64,000 nucleotides of DNA from Cordilura impudica (GCA_963682025.1 OY821521.1:170429165-170493164), one strand, 5' to 3'; numbered from the stretch's first letter, positions 1-11,705 are shown. Translations and numbers: made by a program. Notes: generated by a model not told the origin, from the sequence alone.

Positions 1-537
1 TTTGACAAATAGTGTGTATGTGAGAGAGAGAGAGTCTTTGTTTTTGTAAAATAGTAAAAGTCAAAGTTGTATACATAGTTTACCATGTAAACTTTACATA
101 CTGTCAGCGGAGCTCCCATATTCAAGGTTAAAATTATTTGTACAAAAGAGTGTGTGTTGTTTGCAAAAAAAAAAAAACAATAATAATAACGGATCACCAA
201 TTTTCAAGGTTAGTTAATTGTGCGAAAGTTTGAGGTTATTTTGAATAAAGTGATTAAATTAAACGACAAAAAATATATACATAAATAAAATACAATACAC
301 GAAAATTGTGATGTATTTATATATAAAATATATATAAAAATAATAATTACTTCAAAATAGCCAAATATATACATATATATAAAAATGTCGAAAAAATAAT
401 ATAAAAAAATAGTTAGCGAAAAAATAATTAGGTTATTTCTTTAACTTTTGTCACTTTCAGGTAAGGTTTGTAAAGTTCATATTTTAAGCGCTTCAAGAGG
501 GCAGCATACTTTTAGGGGGTTTCAAAAAATATGTGTA
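1..537. other. A+T-rich DNA with no recognised feature
   Basis: This stretch has a GA run near the start (about 25-35), A-runs and TATA-rich tracts. I see no coding frame, RNA gene or element end in it. Confidence 0.5.
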
Positions 538-789
538 CAGTTGTGTTCATAATAATAGGAGCTCTCTTAATTAAAAAATCAAAGTATAATATTTTAAACA
601 AAAAACATTTATCCAATTTTTTTACTTAAATTTATCATTAAATGATACTTAATTTACAGACATATTTATAATAAATTAAAGCTACAAAAAATAAAAAAAT
701 AGGTTTAAAGAAAATAATTTCAAAATTCGCTATTCAAAATAATAGGATTATTAATAATACAATGGCATAAAAGTTAATTATTATTTATT
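538..789. mobile_element. Tc1-like terminal fragment
   Basis: The block opens with ACAGTTGTGTTCATAATAAT, which resembles the outer end of a Tc1-like family that I recall with termini beginning CAGTTGTGTTC; a second AAAATAATAG motif follows at about 738. It is cut off at 790 by family A element DNA. The Tc1 transposase relic at 8755-9639, on the far side of that A element, could be the other part of the same transposon. That link is an inference, and no matching right end was found. Confidence 0.4.
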
Positions 790-1263
790 ATTATACCCTC
801 CACACCTCAGTGGCAGAGGGTATATATAGGTTTGTCATTCCATTTGTAACGCATCGAAAAACTAATTTCCGACTCCATAAAGTATATATATTCTTGATCT
901 TTATCACAGCTCGAGTCGATGTGGCGATGTCCGTCTGTCCGTCTGTCGGTTGAAATCACGCTCATTCACAAAAAAACAAAAAAAAAACATTTAACTGGGT
1001 AAGGTTACAATATCATTTGCCATAATTCCCAGCAGGTTGGTATTGAAAATGGGCTAAATCGGGCATCATAGTGCTTAGATACGAGCAAAAATATGTAGAT
1101 ACCTCTAAAAAAACATAAAACCCAATGTGTTTGTTGTAATATTTTAGTGGTTGAACATAATCGTTGTACAATAACATTCACAGTTAAAAAGGCAACAAAA
1201 AAGGGTCAATCATACCAACAAACACAACTACCATGAGCTATGTTAGTAGTATTGCCACATATT
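790..1263 (+). mobile_element. Family A element, 5' part
   Basis: This is the left end of family A. It starts with TATACCCTCCACACCTCAGT and a complementary GCAGAGGGTATA, giving a terminal hairpin. Then come a conserved TTTGTAACGCATCGAAA block, a short GTCY tract (GTCCGTCTGTCCGTCTGTCG at about 928-948) and a core that matches 20205-20700 and the reverse strand of 61385-61899. The copy is interrupted at 1264 by a B element inserted in a T-run. Mini-me-type elements of Diptera also carry (GTCY)n tracts, so kinship is possible but unproven. Confidence 0.75.
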
Positions 1264-2030
1264 TATACCCTATACCACTATGTGGTTTGGGTATAATGAC
1301 TTTGTGCTGCTGTTTGTAACAACCAAAAATATTTGACCTCGACCCATCTTTAATTATACCGATCGAATCAGAATCACTTTTTGAATCGATTTAACAATGT
1401 CCGTCCGTCCGTCCGTCTGTGTGTCCATGTCAACCTTGTAATCAAACTGCAGGTCGCAAATATGAATATATTTTGATAAAATTTGGTATATAAGCTTTCA
1501 TCGGCCACGGGATGAACGCTATTGGTGAGAATCGGTCCATGTTCAGACCTAGCCCCCATACAAATGACCGCTATAAAATCGACATAAATTGCCATAAGGT
1601 CCAAATTCTCGTATAGATCTTAGTCAAATTGGGTTTGTATGTGTTTATTACATCCATTAATGAATAGTCCAAAAAAGGTCCCTATGGGACAACTCTTGGT
1701 CATAGGCCCCATATAGAGCTGCACTATTGCAATATTGCACTGATTCATCTCAAATTTTGTTTGTATGTATATATATTCGCAAAATACAAGAGACTTTACC
1801 AACCATGGTCAGGATCTGTCCGTTTTTGGCCCTAGTCTTCATATAGACATAGCATCCGATATGAACTTTTTCATATCTGCAGCCAAAAAAATTAATAAAA
1901 ATGCCACTCAAATTTGGTTTATGCTTATTTTCTACATCCAATTAGTTGGGCCTAAGAGATAGGGTCTCTAAACGCATGTTATAGGGTATCGTATAGTTGG
2001 TCTAGACCGACTATAATTTTCATACTTGTT
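1264..2030 (+). mobile_element. Family B element copy 1
   Basis: Family B is a roughly 780-bp non-coding repeat. It begins TATACCCTATACCACTATGT, has a GTCC/GTCT tetranucleotide tract near 1397-1420, and ends with AGGGTATC, a long palindrome (here imperfect, centred on TCTAGA) and CATACTTGTT. It lies inside the A element: the A sequence resumes at 2031 with TTTTTTATCGTTATCACG, as in the uninterrupted A copy at 20690. The insertion site is a run of T, so a target duplication cannot be told from the run itself. Short frames of 60-65 codons exist but are not gene-like. Confidence 0.8.
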
Positions 2031-2128
2031 TTTTTTATCGTTATCACGTTATAATAATAAAAAAATCGCCAATATGAAAGAAAAAAAAAATGAAAACGAA
2101 AAATGGAAAATGAAAACTGGAAAATGAA

Positions 2129-2161
<33 letters not shown>

Positions 2162-2178
2162 GAAAATGGAAAATGGAG

Positions 2179-2210
<32 letters not shown>

Positions 2211-2245
2211 GAAAATGCAAAACGAAAAATGGAGAATGGAAAATG
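2031..2245 (+). repeat. Family A core and start of heptamer array
   Basis: The A core (TTATCGTTATCACGTTATAA, then ATCGCCAATATGAAAG) leads straight into an array of 7-bp units, GAAAAAT alternating with GGAAAAT. The same junction is found at 7250, 20735 and, reversed, at 61385. The array is split at 2246 by a retrotransposon. Confidence 0.8.
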
Positions 2246-3271
2246 AAAAGTGAATGGGGCTAGGTTGAATTGTCTTACCTTAAATCCGAAAAAATCTCAG
2301 TGCCTTGTTATTTTTAAAAAGATATATGATACCACTTGTCTTCCGAAAGTTCGTATTAATGGAGTGGATATCGCCTACGTTGCGAATGCTAAAAACCTTG
2401 GAATGATTTTTAATAATACCCTAACGTGGAATGATCAAATTAACAAAGCTTCTGGAAAAGTTTATAGTATTCTCCCTAGTCTTTGGTCTTCTCAGTACTT
2501 CACACCGCAGAAAATTAGATTTGTTCTTGCAAAATCGTTTATCTTACCTACGCTTTTATATGGTTGTGAATTGTTGTCAGGTTGTGATATTGCAGACATG
2601 GGTAAACTTACACGCGTCTTTAAAATTGTAGTTAGATATGTTTACGGTTTACGCAAATATGATAGTATCACCGCTTTTCTAAATAAAATTTATTGCATTT
2701 CATTTGAAGACTATCTTAAATTTAGAACTTTACTTATGGTTCATAAAATTATTTTCACTAAAGAACCCGTTTATCTCTTCGAACGAATACTATTTACAAG
2801 ATCTCACCGTAATAACTGTCTTGTACCAATATTGTACAATAGACTAATATTCGAAAGACACTTTTTTGTAAATGGCATACGTCTTTGGAACACGTTACAT
2901 ACTTTAAATAATCAACTTCACAAAATATCAAATACAACATCATTTAAGAAAGAACTATTTAAACTTTTACTCAATTGATTTTTAATACTTCATTTTAATG
3001 TCTTTAGTTAATTTAATTTTATTTTCTATATAATTTTTACCTGCAGTGCAGGATATTTTTACAATTTATTTTTACATTATTATTTTATTTTTTATATATT
3101 TTATATATTTTATTTTATATTATTCTTCTAATTTTAATTATAAATTAAACTTACATACATTCTCTTTTTGAAAATTAATTTGTTATGACTAATGTTGTTT
3201 TATAAGATTTTAAATCTTGTTACATTAGGATTTTCATTAATAAAAATTAATAATAATTAATTAAAAGTGAA
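2246..3271 (+). mobile_element. 5'-truncated non-LTR retrotransposon with possible 9-bp target duplication
   Basis: The insertion interrupts the heptamer array. It consists of the last part of a reverse-transcriptase frame, an A+T-rich 3' untranslated region of about 280 bp, and a TAA-rich tail (ATTAATAATAATTAATT). The 9-mer AAAAGTGAA occurs at 2246-2254 and again at 3263-3271, flanking the insert, which fits a target-site duplication. Loss of the 5' part is the usual outcome of target-primed reverse transcription. Confidence 0.7.
2250..2978 (+). pseudogene. Non-LTR retrotransposon reverse transcriptase, C-terminal remnant
   Basis: An open frame of about 240 codons encodes the tail of a non-LTR retrotransposon reverse transcriptase. 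I recognise the NPKKSQCLVI motif, NLGMIFNNTLTWNDQI and FILPTLLYGCELL, which are typical of the segment after the polymerase active site in Jockey/I/CR1-like LINE proteins. The YADD polymerase core and any endonuclease domain are missing because the insertion is 5'-truncated; no genuine start codon is expected, and the frame simply opens at the truncation point. The frame is uninterrupted to its stop, so the insertion looks young. The exact clade cannot be assigned by eye. Confidence 0.75.
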
Positions 3272-3469
3272 AAATGCAAAACGGAAAATTGAAAAAGAAA
3301 AATTAAAAAAAAGAAAATGAAAAACAGAAAATGAAAAATGGAAAGAAAAATGGAAAATAGAAAATGAAAAATGGAGAATGGAAAATGGCAAATGGAAAAG
3401 GAAAATAAAAAACGGAAAATGGAAAATTAAAAATGGAAAATGGAAAATAGAAAATGGAAAATGAATAAA
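3272..3469 (+). repeat. Heptamer array, continued
   Basis: GAAAAAT/GGAAAAT units continue on the far side of the retrotransposon insertion, with units degenerated by single-base changes. Confidence 0.75.
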
Positions 3470-4258
3470 AACAAGTAAGAAAATTATAGTCGGTCTAGAC
3501 CGACTATACGATAACCTATACCATGCGTTTAGAAACCCTATCTCTTAGGCCCAACTAACTGGACATAGAAAATAAGCAAAAACCAAATTTGAGTGGGATT
3601 TTTATTAATTTTTTTGGCTGCAGATATGAAAAAGTTCATATCGGATGCTATATCTATAAAGGGACTAGGTCCAAAAATGGACCGATCCTGATCATGTTTG
3701 GTAAAGTCTCTTGTATTTTGCAAAAATATGTACAAACAAAATTTGAGAAGAATGAGTGCAATATTTTTGTTTTTTAATAGATTTAAGTGAAGATCGGGAA
3801 GCAGCTCTATATGGGGTCAAAGGGATCATTTTTGGACTACTCATTAGTGGATGTAATGAACGCATACAAACCCAATTTGAGTAAGATCTATATGACAATT
3901 TGGATCTTATGGCAATTTATGTCGATTTCATATGGGTAATTTGTATGGGGGCTAGGTCTGAACATGGACCGATTCTCACCAATTTCAATAGCGTTCATCC
4001 CATGGCAGATAAAAGCTTATATACCAAATTTCATCAAAAAATATTCATATTTGCGACCTGCAGTTTGATTACAAGCTTTACATGGACACACAGACGGACG
4101 GACGGACGGACGGACGGACGGACATTGTTAAATCAACTCAGAAAGTGATTCTGATTCGATCGGTATAATTAAAGATGGGTCTAGGTCAAATATTTTTGGT
4201 TGTTACAAACAGCAGCACAAAGTCATTATACCCAAACCACATAGTGGTATAGGGTATA
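3470..4258 (-). mobile_element. Family B element copy 2
   Basis: Full-length, reversed relative to copy 1. The end AACAAGTAAG is followed by a perfect 24-bp palindrome (3485-3508, centred on TCTAGA). The tetranucleotide tract at about 4093-4125 has seven GACG units and one GACA. It sits within the heptamer array. Confidence 0.85.
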
Positions 4259-4565
4259 AAAATGGAAAATGAAAAATGGAAAATGAAAAATTAAAAATTA
4301 AAAATAAAAAATCCAAAATTCAAAATTTAAAATTCAAAATTTAAAATTGAATATTAAAAGTTAAAAATTAAATATTAAAAATTAAAAATTAAAAACTAAA
4401 AATTAAAAATTGAAAATTGAAAATTAAAAATTAAAAAGTAAAAATTAAAAATTAAAAATTAAAAATTAAAAATTAAAAATTAAAAATTAAAAATTAAAAA
4501 TTAAGAATTAAAAATTAAAAATTAAAAATTAAAAATTAAAAATTAAAAATTAAAAATTAAAAATT
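4259..4565 (+). repeat. Heptamer array changing from GGAAAAT to TTAAAAA type
   Basis: The left 30 bp are GAAAAAT/GGAAAAT units; the rest becomes TTAAAAA units, nearly perfect from about 4434. The array therefore changes unit sequence while keeping the 7-bp period. Confidence 0.8.
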
Positions 4566-5351
4566 AACAAGTAAGAAAATTATAGTCGGTCTAGACCGAC
4601 TATACGATACCCTATACCATACGTTTAGAAACCCTATCTCTTAGGCCCAACTAACTGGACATTGAAAATATGCAAAAACCAAATTTGAGTGGGATTTTTA
4701 TTAATTTTTTTGGCTGCAGATATGAAAAAGTTCATATCGGATGCTATATCTATAAAACGACTAGGTATAAAAATGGACCGATCCTGATCATGTTTGGTAA
4801 AGTCTCTTGTATTTTGCAAAAATATGTACAAACAAAATTTGAGAAGAATCAGTGCAATATTTTTGTTTTTTAATAGATTTAAGTGAAGATCGGGAAGCAG
4901 CTCTATATGGGGTCAAAGGGATCATTTTTGGACTACTCATTAGTGGATGTAGTGAACGCATACAAACCCAATTTGAGTAAGATCTATATGACAATTTGGA
5001 TCTTATGGCAATTTATGTCGATTTCATATGGGTAATTTGTATGGGGGCTAGGTCTGAACATGGACCGATTCTCACCAATTTCAATAGCGTTCATCCCATG
5101 GCCGATAAAAGCTTATATACCAAATTTCATCAAAATATATTCATATTTGCGACCTGCAGTTTGATTACAAGCTTTACATGGACACACAGACGGACGGACG
5201 GACGGACGGACGGACATTGTTAAATCAACTCAGAAAGTGATTCTGATTCGATCGGTATAATTAAAGATGGGTCTAGGTCAAATATTTTTGGTTGTTACAA
5301 ACAGCAGCACAAAGTCATTATACCCAAACCACATAGTGGTATAGGGTATAA
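4566..5351 (-). mobile_element. Family B element copy 3
   Basis: Full-length copy, nearly identical to copies 2 and 4, with five GACG units in its tract. It is joined almost directly to the next copy. Confidence 0.85.
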
Positions 5352-5352
5352 A

Positions 5353-6134
5353 AACAAGTAAGAAAATTATAGTCGGTCTAGACCGACTATATGATACCCT
5401 ATACCATGCGTTTAGAAACCCTATCTCTTAGGCCCAACTAACTGGACATAGAAAATAAGCAAAAACCAAATTTGAGTGGGATTTTTATTAATTTTTTTGG
5501 CTGCAGATATGAAAAAGTTCATATCGGATGCTATATCCATATGGGGACTAGGTCCAAAAATGGACCGATCCTGATCATATTTGGTAAAGTCTCTTGTATT
5601 TTGCAAAAATATATACAAACAAAATTTGAGAAGAATCAGTGCAATATTTTTGTTTTTAATAGATTTAAGTGAAGATCGGGAAGCAGTCTATATGGGGCCA
5701 AAGGGATCATTTTTGGACTACTCATTAATGGATGTAATGAACGCATACAAACCCAATTTAAGTAAGATCTATATGACAATTTGGATCTTATGGCAATTTA
5801 TGTCGATTTCATAGGGGTAATTTGTATGGGGGCTAGGTCTGAACATGGACCGATTCTCACCAATTTCAATAGCGTTCATCCCATGGCCGATAAAAGCTTA
5901 TATACCAAATTTCGTCAAAATATATTCATATTTGCGACCTGCAGTTTGATTACAAGCTTTACATGACACACAGACGGACGGACGGACGGACGGACGGACA
6001 TTGTTAAATCAATTCTGAAAGTGATTCTGATTCGATCGGTATAATTAAAGATGGGTCGAGGTCAAATATTTTTGGTTGTTACAAACAGCAGCACAAAGTC
6101 ATTATACCCAAACCACATAGTGGTATAGGGTATA
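5353..6134 (-). mobile_element. Family B element copy 4
   Basis: This copy is tandem to copy 3, with only one or two A residues between GGTATAAAA and AACAAGTAAG. Its GACG tract has six units. The head-to-tail arrangement suggests insertion into the A-run at the end of the neighbouring copy, or unequal exchange. Confidence 0.85.
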
Positions 6135-6326
6135 ATTAAAAATTAAAAATTAAAAATTAAAAATTAAAAATTAAAAATTAAAAATTAAAAATTAAAAATT
6201 AAAAATAAAAAATTAAAAATTAAAAATTAAAAATTAAAAATTAAAAATTAAAAATTAAAAATTAAAAATTAAAAATTAAAAATTAAAAATTAAAAATTGA
6301 AAATTAAAAATTAAAAATTAAAAATT
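6135..6326 (+). repeat. TTAAAAA heptamer array
   Basis: Nearly perfect TTAAAAA units separate B copies 4 and 5. Confidence 0.85.
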
Positions 6327-7122
6327 AACAAGTAAGAAAATTATAGTCGGTCTAGACCGACTATATGATACCCTATACCATGCGTTTAGAGACCCTATCT
6401 CTCAGGCCCAACTAACTGGATATAGAAAATACGCATAAACCAAATTTGAGTGGGATTTTTATTAATTTTTTCGGCTGCAGATATGAAAAAGTTCATATCG
6501 GATGCTATATCTATATAGGGACTTGGTCCAAAAATGGACCGATCCTGATCATGTTTGGTAAAATCTCTTGTATTTTGCAAAAATATATACAAACAAAATT
6601 TGAGAAGAATCAGTGCAATATTTTTGTTTTTTAATAGATTTAAGTGAAGATCGGGAAGCAGCTCTAAATGGGGTCAAAGGGATCATTTTTGGACTACTCA
6701 TTAATGGATGTAATGAACGCATACAAACCCAATTTGAGTAAGATCTATATGACAATTTGGATCTTATGGCAATTTATGTCGATTTCATATGGGTAATTTG
6801 TATGTGGGCTAGGTCTGAACATCGACCGATTCTCACCAATTTCAATAGCGTTCATCCCATGGCCGATAAAAGCTTATGTACCAAATTTCATCAAAATACA
6901 TTCATATTTGCGACCTGCAGTTTGATTACAAGCTTTACATGACACACAGACGGACGGACGGACGGACGGACGGACGGACGGACGGACATTGTTAAATCAA
7001 CTCAGAAAGTGATTCTGATTCGATCGGTATAATTAAAGATGGGTCTAGGTCAAATATTTTTGGTTGTTACAAACAGCAGCACAAAGTCATTATACCCAAA
7101 CCACATAGTGGTATAGGGCATA
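6327..7122 (-). mobile_element. Family B element copy 5
   Basis: Full-length, with eight GACG units. Its left neighbour is heptamer array, but its right neighbour is a more upstream part of the A core (AAAAAGCCACAAAAAAATG). The A element is therefore partly duplicated across this copy. Confidence 0.85.
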
Positions 7123-8752
7123 AAAAGCCACAAAAAAATGATGCAATCATACCAAGAAACACAACAACCATGAGCTATGTTTGTAGTATTGCCACATATT
7201 TTTTTATCGTTATCACGTTATAATAAAAAAAATATCGCCAACATGAAAGAAAAAAAATGAAAATTGGAAAATGAAAAATGAAAAATGGAAAATGAAAAAT
7301 GGAAAAAGAAATATGAAAAATAGAAAATAAAAAATGGAGAATGGAAAATGAAAAACGGAAAATGGAAAATGAAAAATGGAAAATAGAAAATGCAAAATGA
7401 AAAATGGAGAATCGAAAATGAAAATGAAAAATGGAAAACGGAAAATTAAAAATGGAAAATGAAAAACGGAAAATGAAATATGGAAAACGAAAAATGGAAA
7501 ATGTAAAATGGAAAATAGCAAATGAAAAATGGAGAATGGAAAATGAAAAATGGAAAATAAAAATCGGAAAATGGAAAATTAAAAATGGAAAATAGAAAAT
7601 GGAAAATGAAATATGAAAAATGGAAAATGAAAAATGGAAATTGAAAAATGAAAAATTAAAAATTAAAAATTAAAAATTCAAAATTCAAAATTAAAAATTA
7701 AATATAAAAAATTAAAAATTAACAATTAACAATTAAAAATTAAAAATTAAAAATTTAAAATTAAAAATTAAAAACTAAAAATTAAAAATTAAAAATTAAA
7801 AATTAAAAAATAAAAATAAAAATTAAAAATTAAATATTAAAAATTAAAAATTAAAAATTAAAAATTAAAAATTAAAAATTAAAAATTAAAAATTAAAAAT
7901 TAAAAATTAAAAATTAAAAATTAAAAATTAAAAATTAAAAATTAAAAATTAAAAGTTAAAAATTAAAAATTAAAAAATAAAAAATAAAAAATAAAAAATA
8001 AAAAATAAAAATTAAAAATTAAAAATTAAAAATTAAAAATTAAAAGTTAAAAGTTAAAAATTAAAAATTAAAAAATAAAAATTAAAAATTAAAAATTAAA
8101 AATTAAAAACTAAAAATTAAAAATTAAATTAAAAATTGAAAATTAAAAATTAAAAATTAAAAATTAAAAATTAAAAATTTAGATTCTTAGCTATTATTAT
8201 TACATACATATGTATGTAGTTTCTCAATTTCTATATTTAGATTGTTACCTATTATTATTACATATGTAGTTCTTTTTTTGTGTTAAATGTATCCTTAAAT
8301 TGACATATTACAGGCTAATTCAGATAAAAATATTAAAAAATTCGCTTATTTTAAATATTAATATTTTTTTAGCCAAGAATAATTTGCATTTTTTTAATTA
8401 TCGTATAACTTCTAAGGTCTCAAAACATTTTAAAAGGGATCAAACTATTGGTATTATTAACGCCGGCTGTGTCAAATAATGACTTTCGTTAGTATTCCTT
8501 GAAGGAATTGGGAACTTATCGGATTTCTACTCTAGTAATCAAATAGTAATTAATTCTTTCTATAGAACACATGATAATTATTTTTTATAAAAATAAATTA
8601 TAATAGAAACTGACCAAAAAGAAAAAAACAATTAACTTTAAATTAAATTTGTATTTGGAATTAATGTTTCAGTATCGGCAATAGTTTTAAAGTGGTAGCC
8701 GTACTCAACATTGGGGTTTAAGACGCAGATGGAGGGTATCAAAAAATTTGGA
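7123..8752 (+). mobile_element. Family A element, second core, array and 3' end
   Basis: This repeats the A core already seen at 1180-1260 and then carries a long heptamer array (about 7250-8180; GGAAAAT type first, TTAAAAA type later). The A 3' region follows (ATGTATCCTTAAATT..., GCCGGCTGTGT, CTCTAGTAATCAAATAGTAA) up to GGAGGGTATCAAAAAATTTG. The terminal stem-loop is degenerate here (TTTGGACAGTTAAG). A minus-strand frame of 102 codons across the array (7213-7521) is an artefact of the 7-bp period. Confidence 0.75.
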
Positions 8753-8754
8753 CA

Positions 8755-9639
8755 GTTAAGTAGCCTGCAGCACATTTGCGAAGACAAAAAGTTCGCGACA
8801 GCACTGCAATGGGAATTTTCTGGTATGCATTCCGTGCTGCGTTCCATAGCTTTTCTGTACTTAACGGTCTCTTCTCTGAAACACTTTTCTTAGCGTCTCC
8901 CCATAGATGTTCCATAGGGTTGACGTCTAGAGACTGAGCAGACCACGACATAACCTCAACCATATTGACCCGAATTCACTCGTTTGCCAATTCACTTGTG
9001 TGTTTTTTGAAAGGCATGTTATAACAACATATGGTAACATCAATTCCTCCTTTATTTGACGAATGGGACCAATTACGCTGTATGAGAAGCTTTTCCATGT
9101 CATTATTTTAGCAACACCATGTTTTAAAGTTTTCTTTTATTTTTGTAAATTGAGCTCTGTATTTAGTATTAGGTGGACTAAACAAAAAAATTTTGCTCTC
9201 GATTGTCCACAAAATGTTTCTCCATTTTTCTTTTGGCAAATCGATATGTTAAATTTGTTTTCGTCTGTAAACAAAACGTTACTCCAGAATGAAAAATTCT
9301 TGTGTTCATGTTCTTTTGCAAAATTCAATCATGTATTGTTTGATTACGCTTACTAATAGAGGGATTTTATCTGCTTTATCTGCACATTTTTATTTAAGAT
9401 GCGTTTGCTTTCTTACCTAAGTTATTTTCAGCTATAGGAAAAATTTTGATGGACTTAAAAAGGGATTTGCTTTCATTTAAAATAAAACGTTCTTTCTACT
9501 TCAGTGACAATTTTGTTGTGAGCGTTTTTTTTTTTGGTTGTTTTGCATCACTTGAACAAGTTTGGAAGCATTTCATAATAAGGCTGTTTCCTTCTTTGGT
9601 ATTTTAAATAATTAGTTTTCTAACTTCAATGCTAGACAT
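8755..9639 (-). pseudogene. Tc1-like transposase pseudogene
   Basis: A degenerate DDE transposase of the Tc1 group. The start lies near 9639 (MSSIEVRKLI). The middle includes FSFWSNVLFTDENKFNI, where the first catalytic Asp is in FTDEN, and the C-terminal part includes WSAQSLDVNPMEHLWGD, which carries the third acidic residue. Frameshifts and stops separate the parts, and at about 885 bp it is shorter than a normal gene of roughly 1 kb. Its 3' end abuts the family A element. It belongs to a different Tc1 family from the copies at 10.5, 31 and 62 kb. Confidence 0.8.
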
Positions 9640-10485
9640 CTTGATTTGATTTGCTTTTTGCCTAGACAACTTGATTTGATTTGTTTTTTGTCTGTACACT
9701 GAACAAAAAAAAAAAAAAATGACAGTGCGGTGTAGATGTTTTAAATATAGTCAGATATTTTATTTAAGTCTTGGTTGCCGTCTGTACGAGTTTGGCTTGT
9801 GCAATATTTTTGTCTATTTTTTTGGTATATTTAATGAATCCCAGATTTATTTTTTTTGTTTTTACATGTGCAGAATATGCTCATCTAGAAATCTGCTGTT
9901 TGTATGTATATTATAGATTGGCATATAGATCAGATTTAAAGAGGAACAAAAGTATTGTACCATGGTGTCCGGGTTTTGGCTTGAAGTGATTGTATGAATT
10001 TATCTAATCGATTTATAATGAAATTAACAATAAAAAAAAATAAAGTTTTTTAATTTGATATAGCCAATCTTTTATGTCTGTCCTTTCAATTATAAACTTC
10101 AATATTATCTGATTAAATTATGGGTTGTTCGATAAAAAAAAAATACATATTTTTAATATCAAGAACCTCGAATAAAGCTAATCTTTAATTATATAATTTT
10201 TTAAAAAAATAAATTGCTGTTTATTTGTTTTTGTTTTAAAATGTCTTAAGTCAAAAAAAAGAAAAATTAACTAATTAAATTATCTTAAACTTTGAAGAAT
10301 AAGTGGGAAAAAATAAATTTATCGTTTAATGCAACAGGCATACACGTATACATACATACAGTGGCGAGCAAATTTGTTTGGATGTTAGTCAGTTTGGTAC
10401 AAAAATATCAATAAAATTGTTACTTGCAGAGATAATTCAATGAAAATTTTCATGTTTGTTATAAATTTATTGTGTTACACAACAC
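9640..10485. other. Unassigned A+T-rich DNA with an isolated transposon-like end
   Basis: I see no gene. Two near-identical phrases, CTTGATTTGATTTG, occur at about 9640 and 9670. At 10366 there is TACAGTGGCGAGCAAATTTG, which looks like a Tc1/mariner outer end (TA then CAGT), but no partner end was located before the next element. Confidence 0.4.
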
Positions 10486-11705
10486 TGAGTGACACTGTAA
10501 CGGAAACTCTTAACAAAAATTGGATCATAAAATTAAAAACTCTTTTATTGATTTAAAAACTTGTATGTTTTATTTATTTAAAAAAGAAAAAATATTAACA
10601 TAAAATAGCTTAACTAGAGAAAAAAAACCTTAGAAACCTTTACTATACAGGAATTGAAAACTTACCCTCTATTTTTGGTTCCAATATTTTGTTTGGTAAC
10701 CATTACGCCGAGGCATGGAGTCAAATGAAAAATGGAGAAATTAAATTTTTGACATATTTTTGCCACTCGAAATATTTTTCGATTCACAATTTCTCATAGA
10801 TTTTCTATGGGATTAAAATGTGGTGACTGGGCTGGCCATTCCAAAACACTAACTGCATTTGATTGTAGCCATTCAGTTATAACTTTAAAGGTGTGTTTGC
10901 GTCAATATCATGTTGGATCTTTCAGATCAGGGGCATATTTTCCTCCGGGAAATTTAGTATTTGCCTGTATCCAATTCTCATTAGAGTATATTTTACTACA
11001 TGAATTGGATCAATTCCTTGGTCCACAAAATTTCATGACATAATATAGCCACCGCCAAACTTATTATTTGTATATCTTTGGTCTAATCATTTTCCATATG
11101 GTCGTCGTACAAACGTTGATCATCATGGTCTCTTGAATTAAACTTGGACTTATCTCAGAAGAGAAAAGTATTCTAATTTCGTCTTGAACAGTTCGAGCAT
11201 ACATTTTTACATTCTTGCTATTAAGTTATCCTGTCTTTGACTCGTTTTACGGGGCCTGCTGCCTAAATGGTGAATCGTCACCATATCTCTTTCACGATAT
11301 TTCTTAATAATTTTTTTAATTATTGATTTCTTCAGAGAATATTTCTCACAAATTTTCTTTTGTTTAAAACCAGCAGTAAAATCATCTATTATTCAGATTT
11401 TTAGCGCTTCACAAAACTTTATTCCTGCCATTATTTTATAAAAATTAATTATAAGATTAAAGCATTGAAATATACAATTGTGTTTATTGTTTTAATCAAC
11501 TCTGGTACAGAAGCTTAAAAGTTTCCAATGTTTTGGCATTACTATTTCTTTTTTTAATTGTTATTTTTCATCTTTCGATTGCGAATACACCAAAGAGTGA
11601 TTTCACAAAAAAAAAACAATTATTTTAGAACTTAAGGCAAAATTATTAAGTTATTAAAAAAGAAAATTGCAAAATTCAGAATTTAGATAACTCTTAGATA
11701 ACTCA
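10486..11705 (-). mobile_element. Tc1-like element, copy 1 of the 10/31/62-kb family
   Basis: The left end (CACTGAGTGACACTGTAACG) aligns with the better kept end at 56093 (CAGTGAGTGCCAATAGAATG). Shared blocks include AAAATTGGATCATAAAATTA and AGAAACCTTTACTATAC. The right limit is approximate. Confidence 0.65.
10668..11431 (-). pseudogene. Tc1-like transposase pseudogene
   Basis: A start codon at 11431 opens MAGIKFCEAL, followed by a helix-turn-helix region (KQKKICEKYSLKKSIIKKI) and a GRPR-like GSRPRKTS linker. The C-terminal part retains [17 protein letters not shown], the site of the third catalytic acidic residue, and a final SMPRRNGYQTKYW typical of Tc1 proteins. Stops and frameshifts occur throughout, and about a quarter of the usual 1-kb length is missing from the middle. 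Not functional. Confidence 0.8.
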
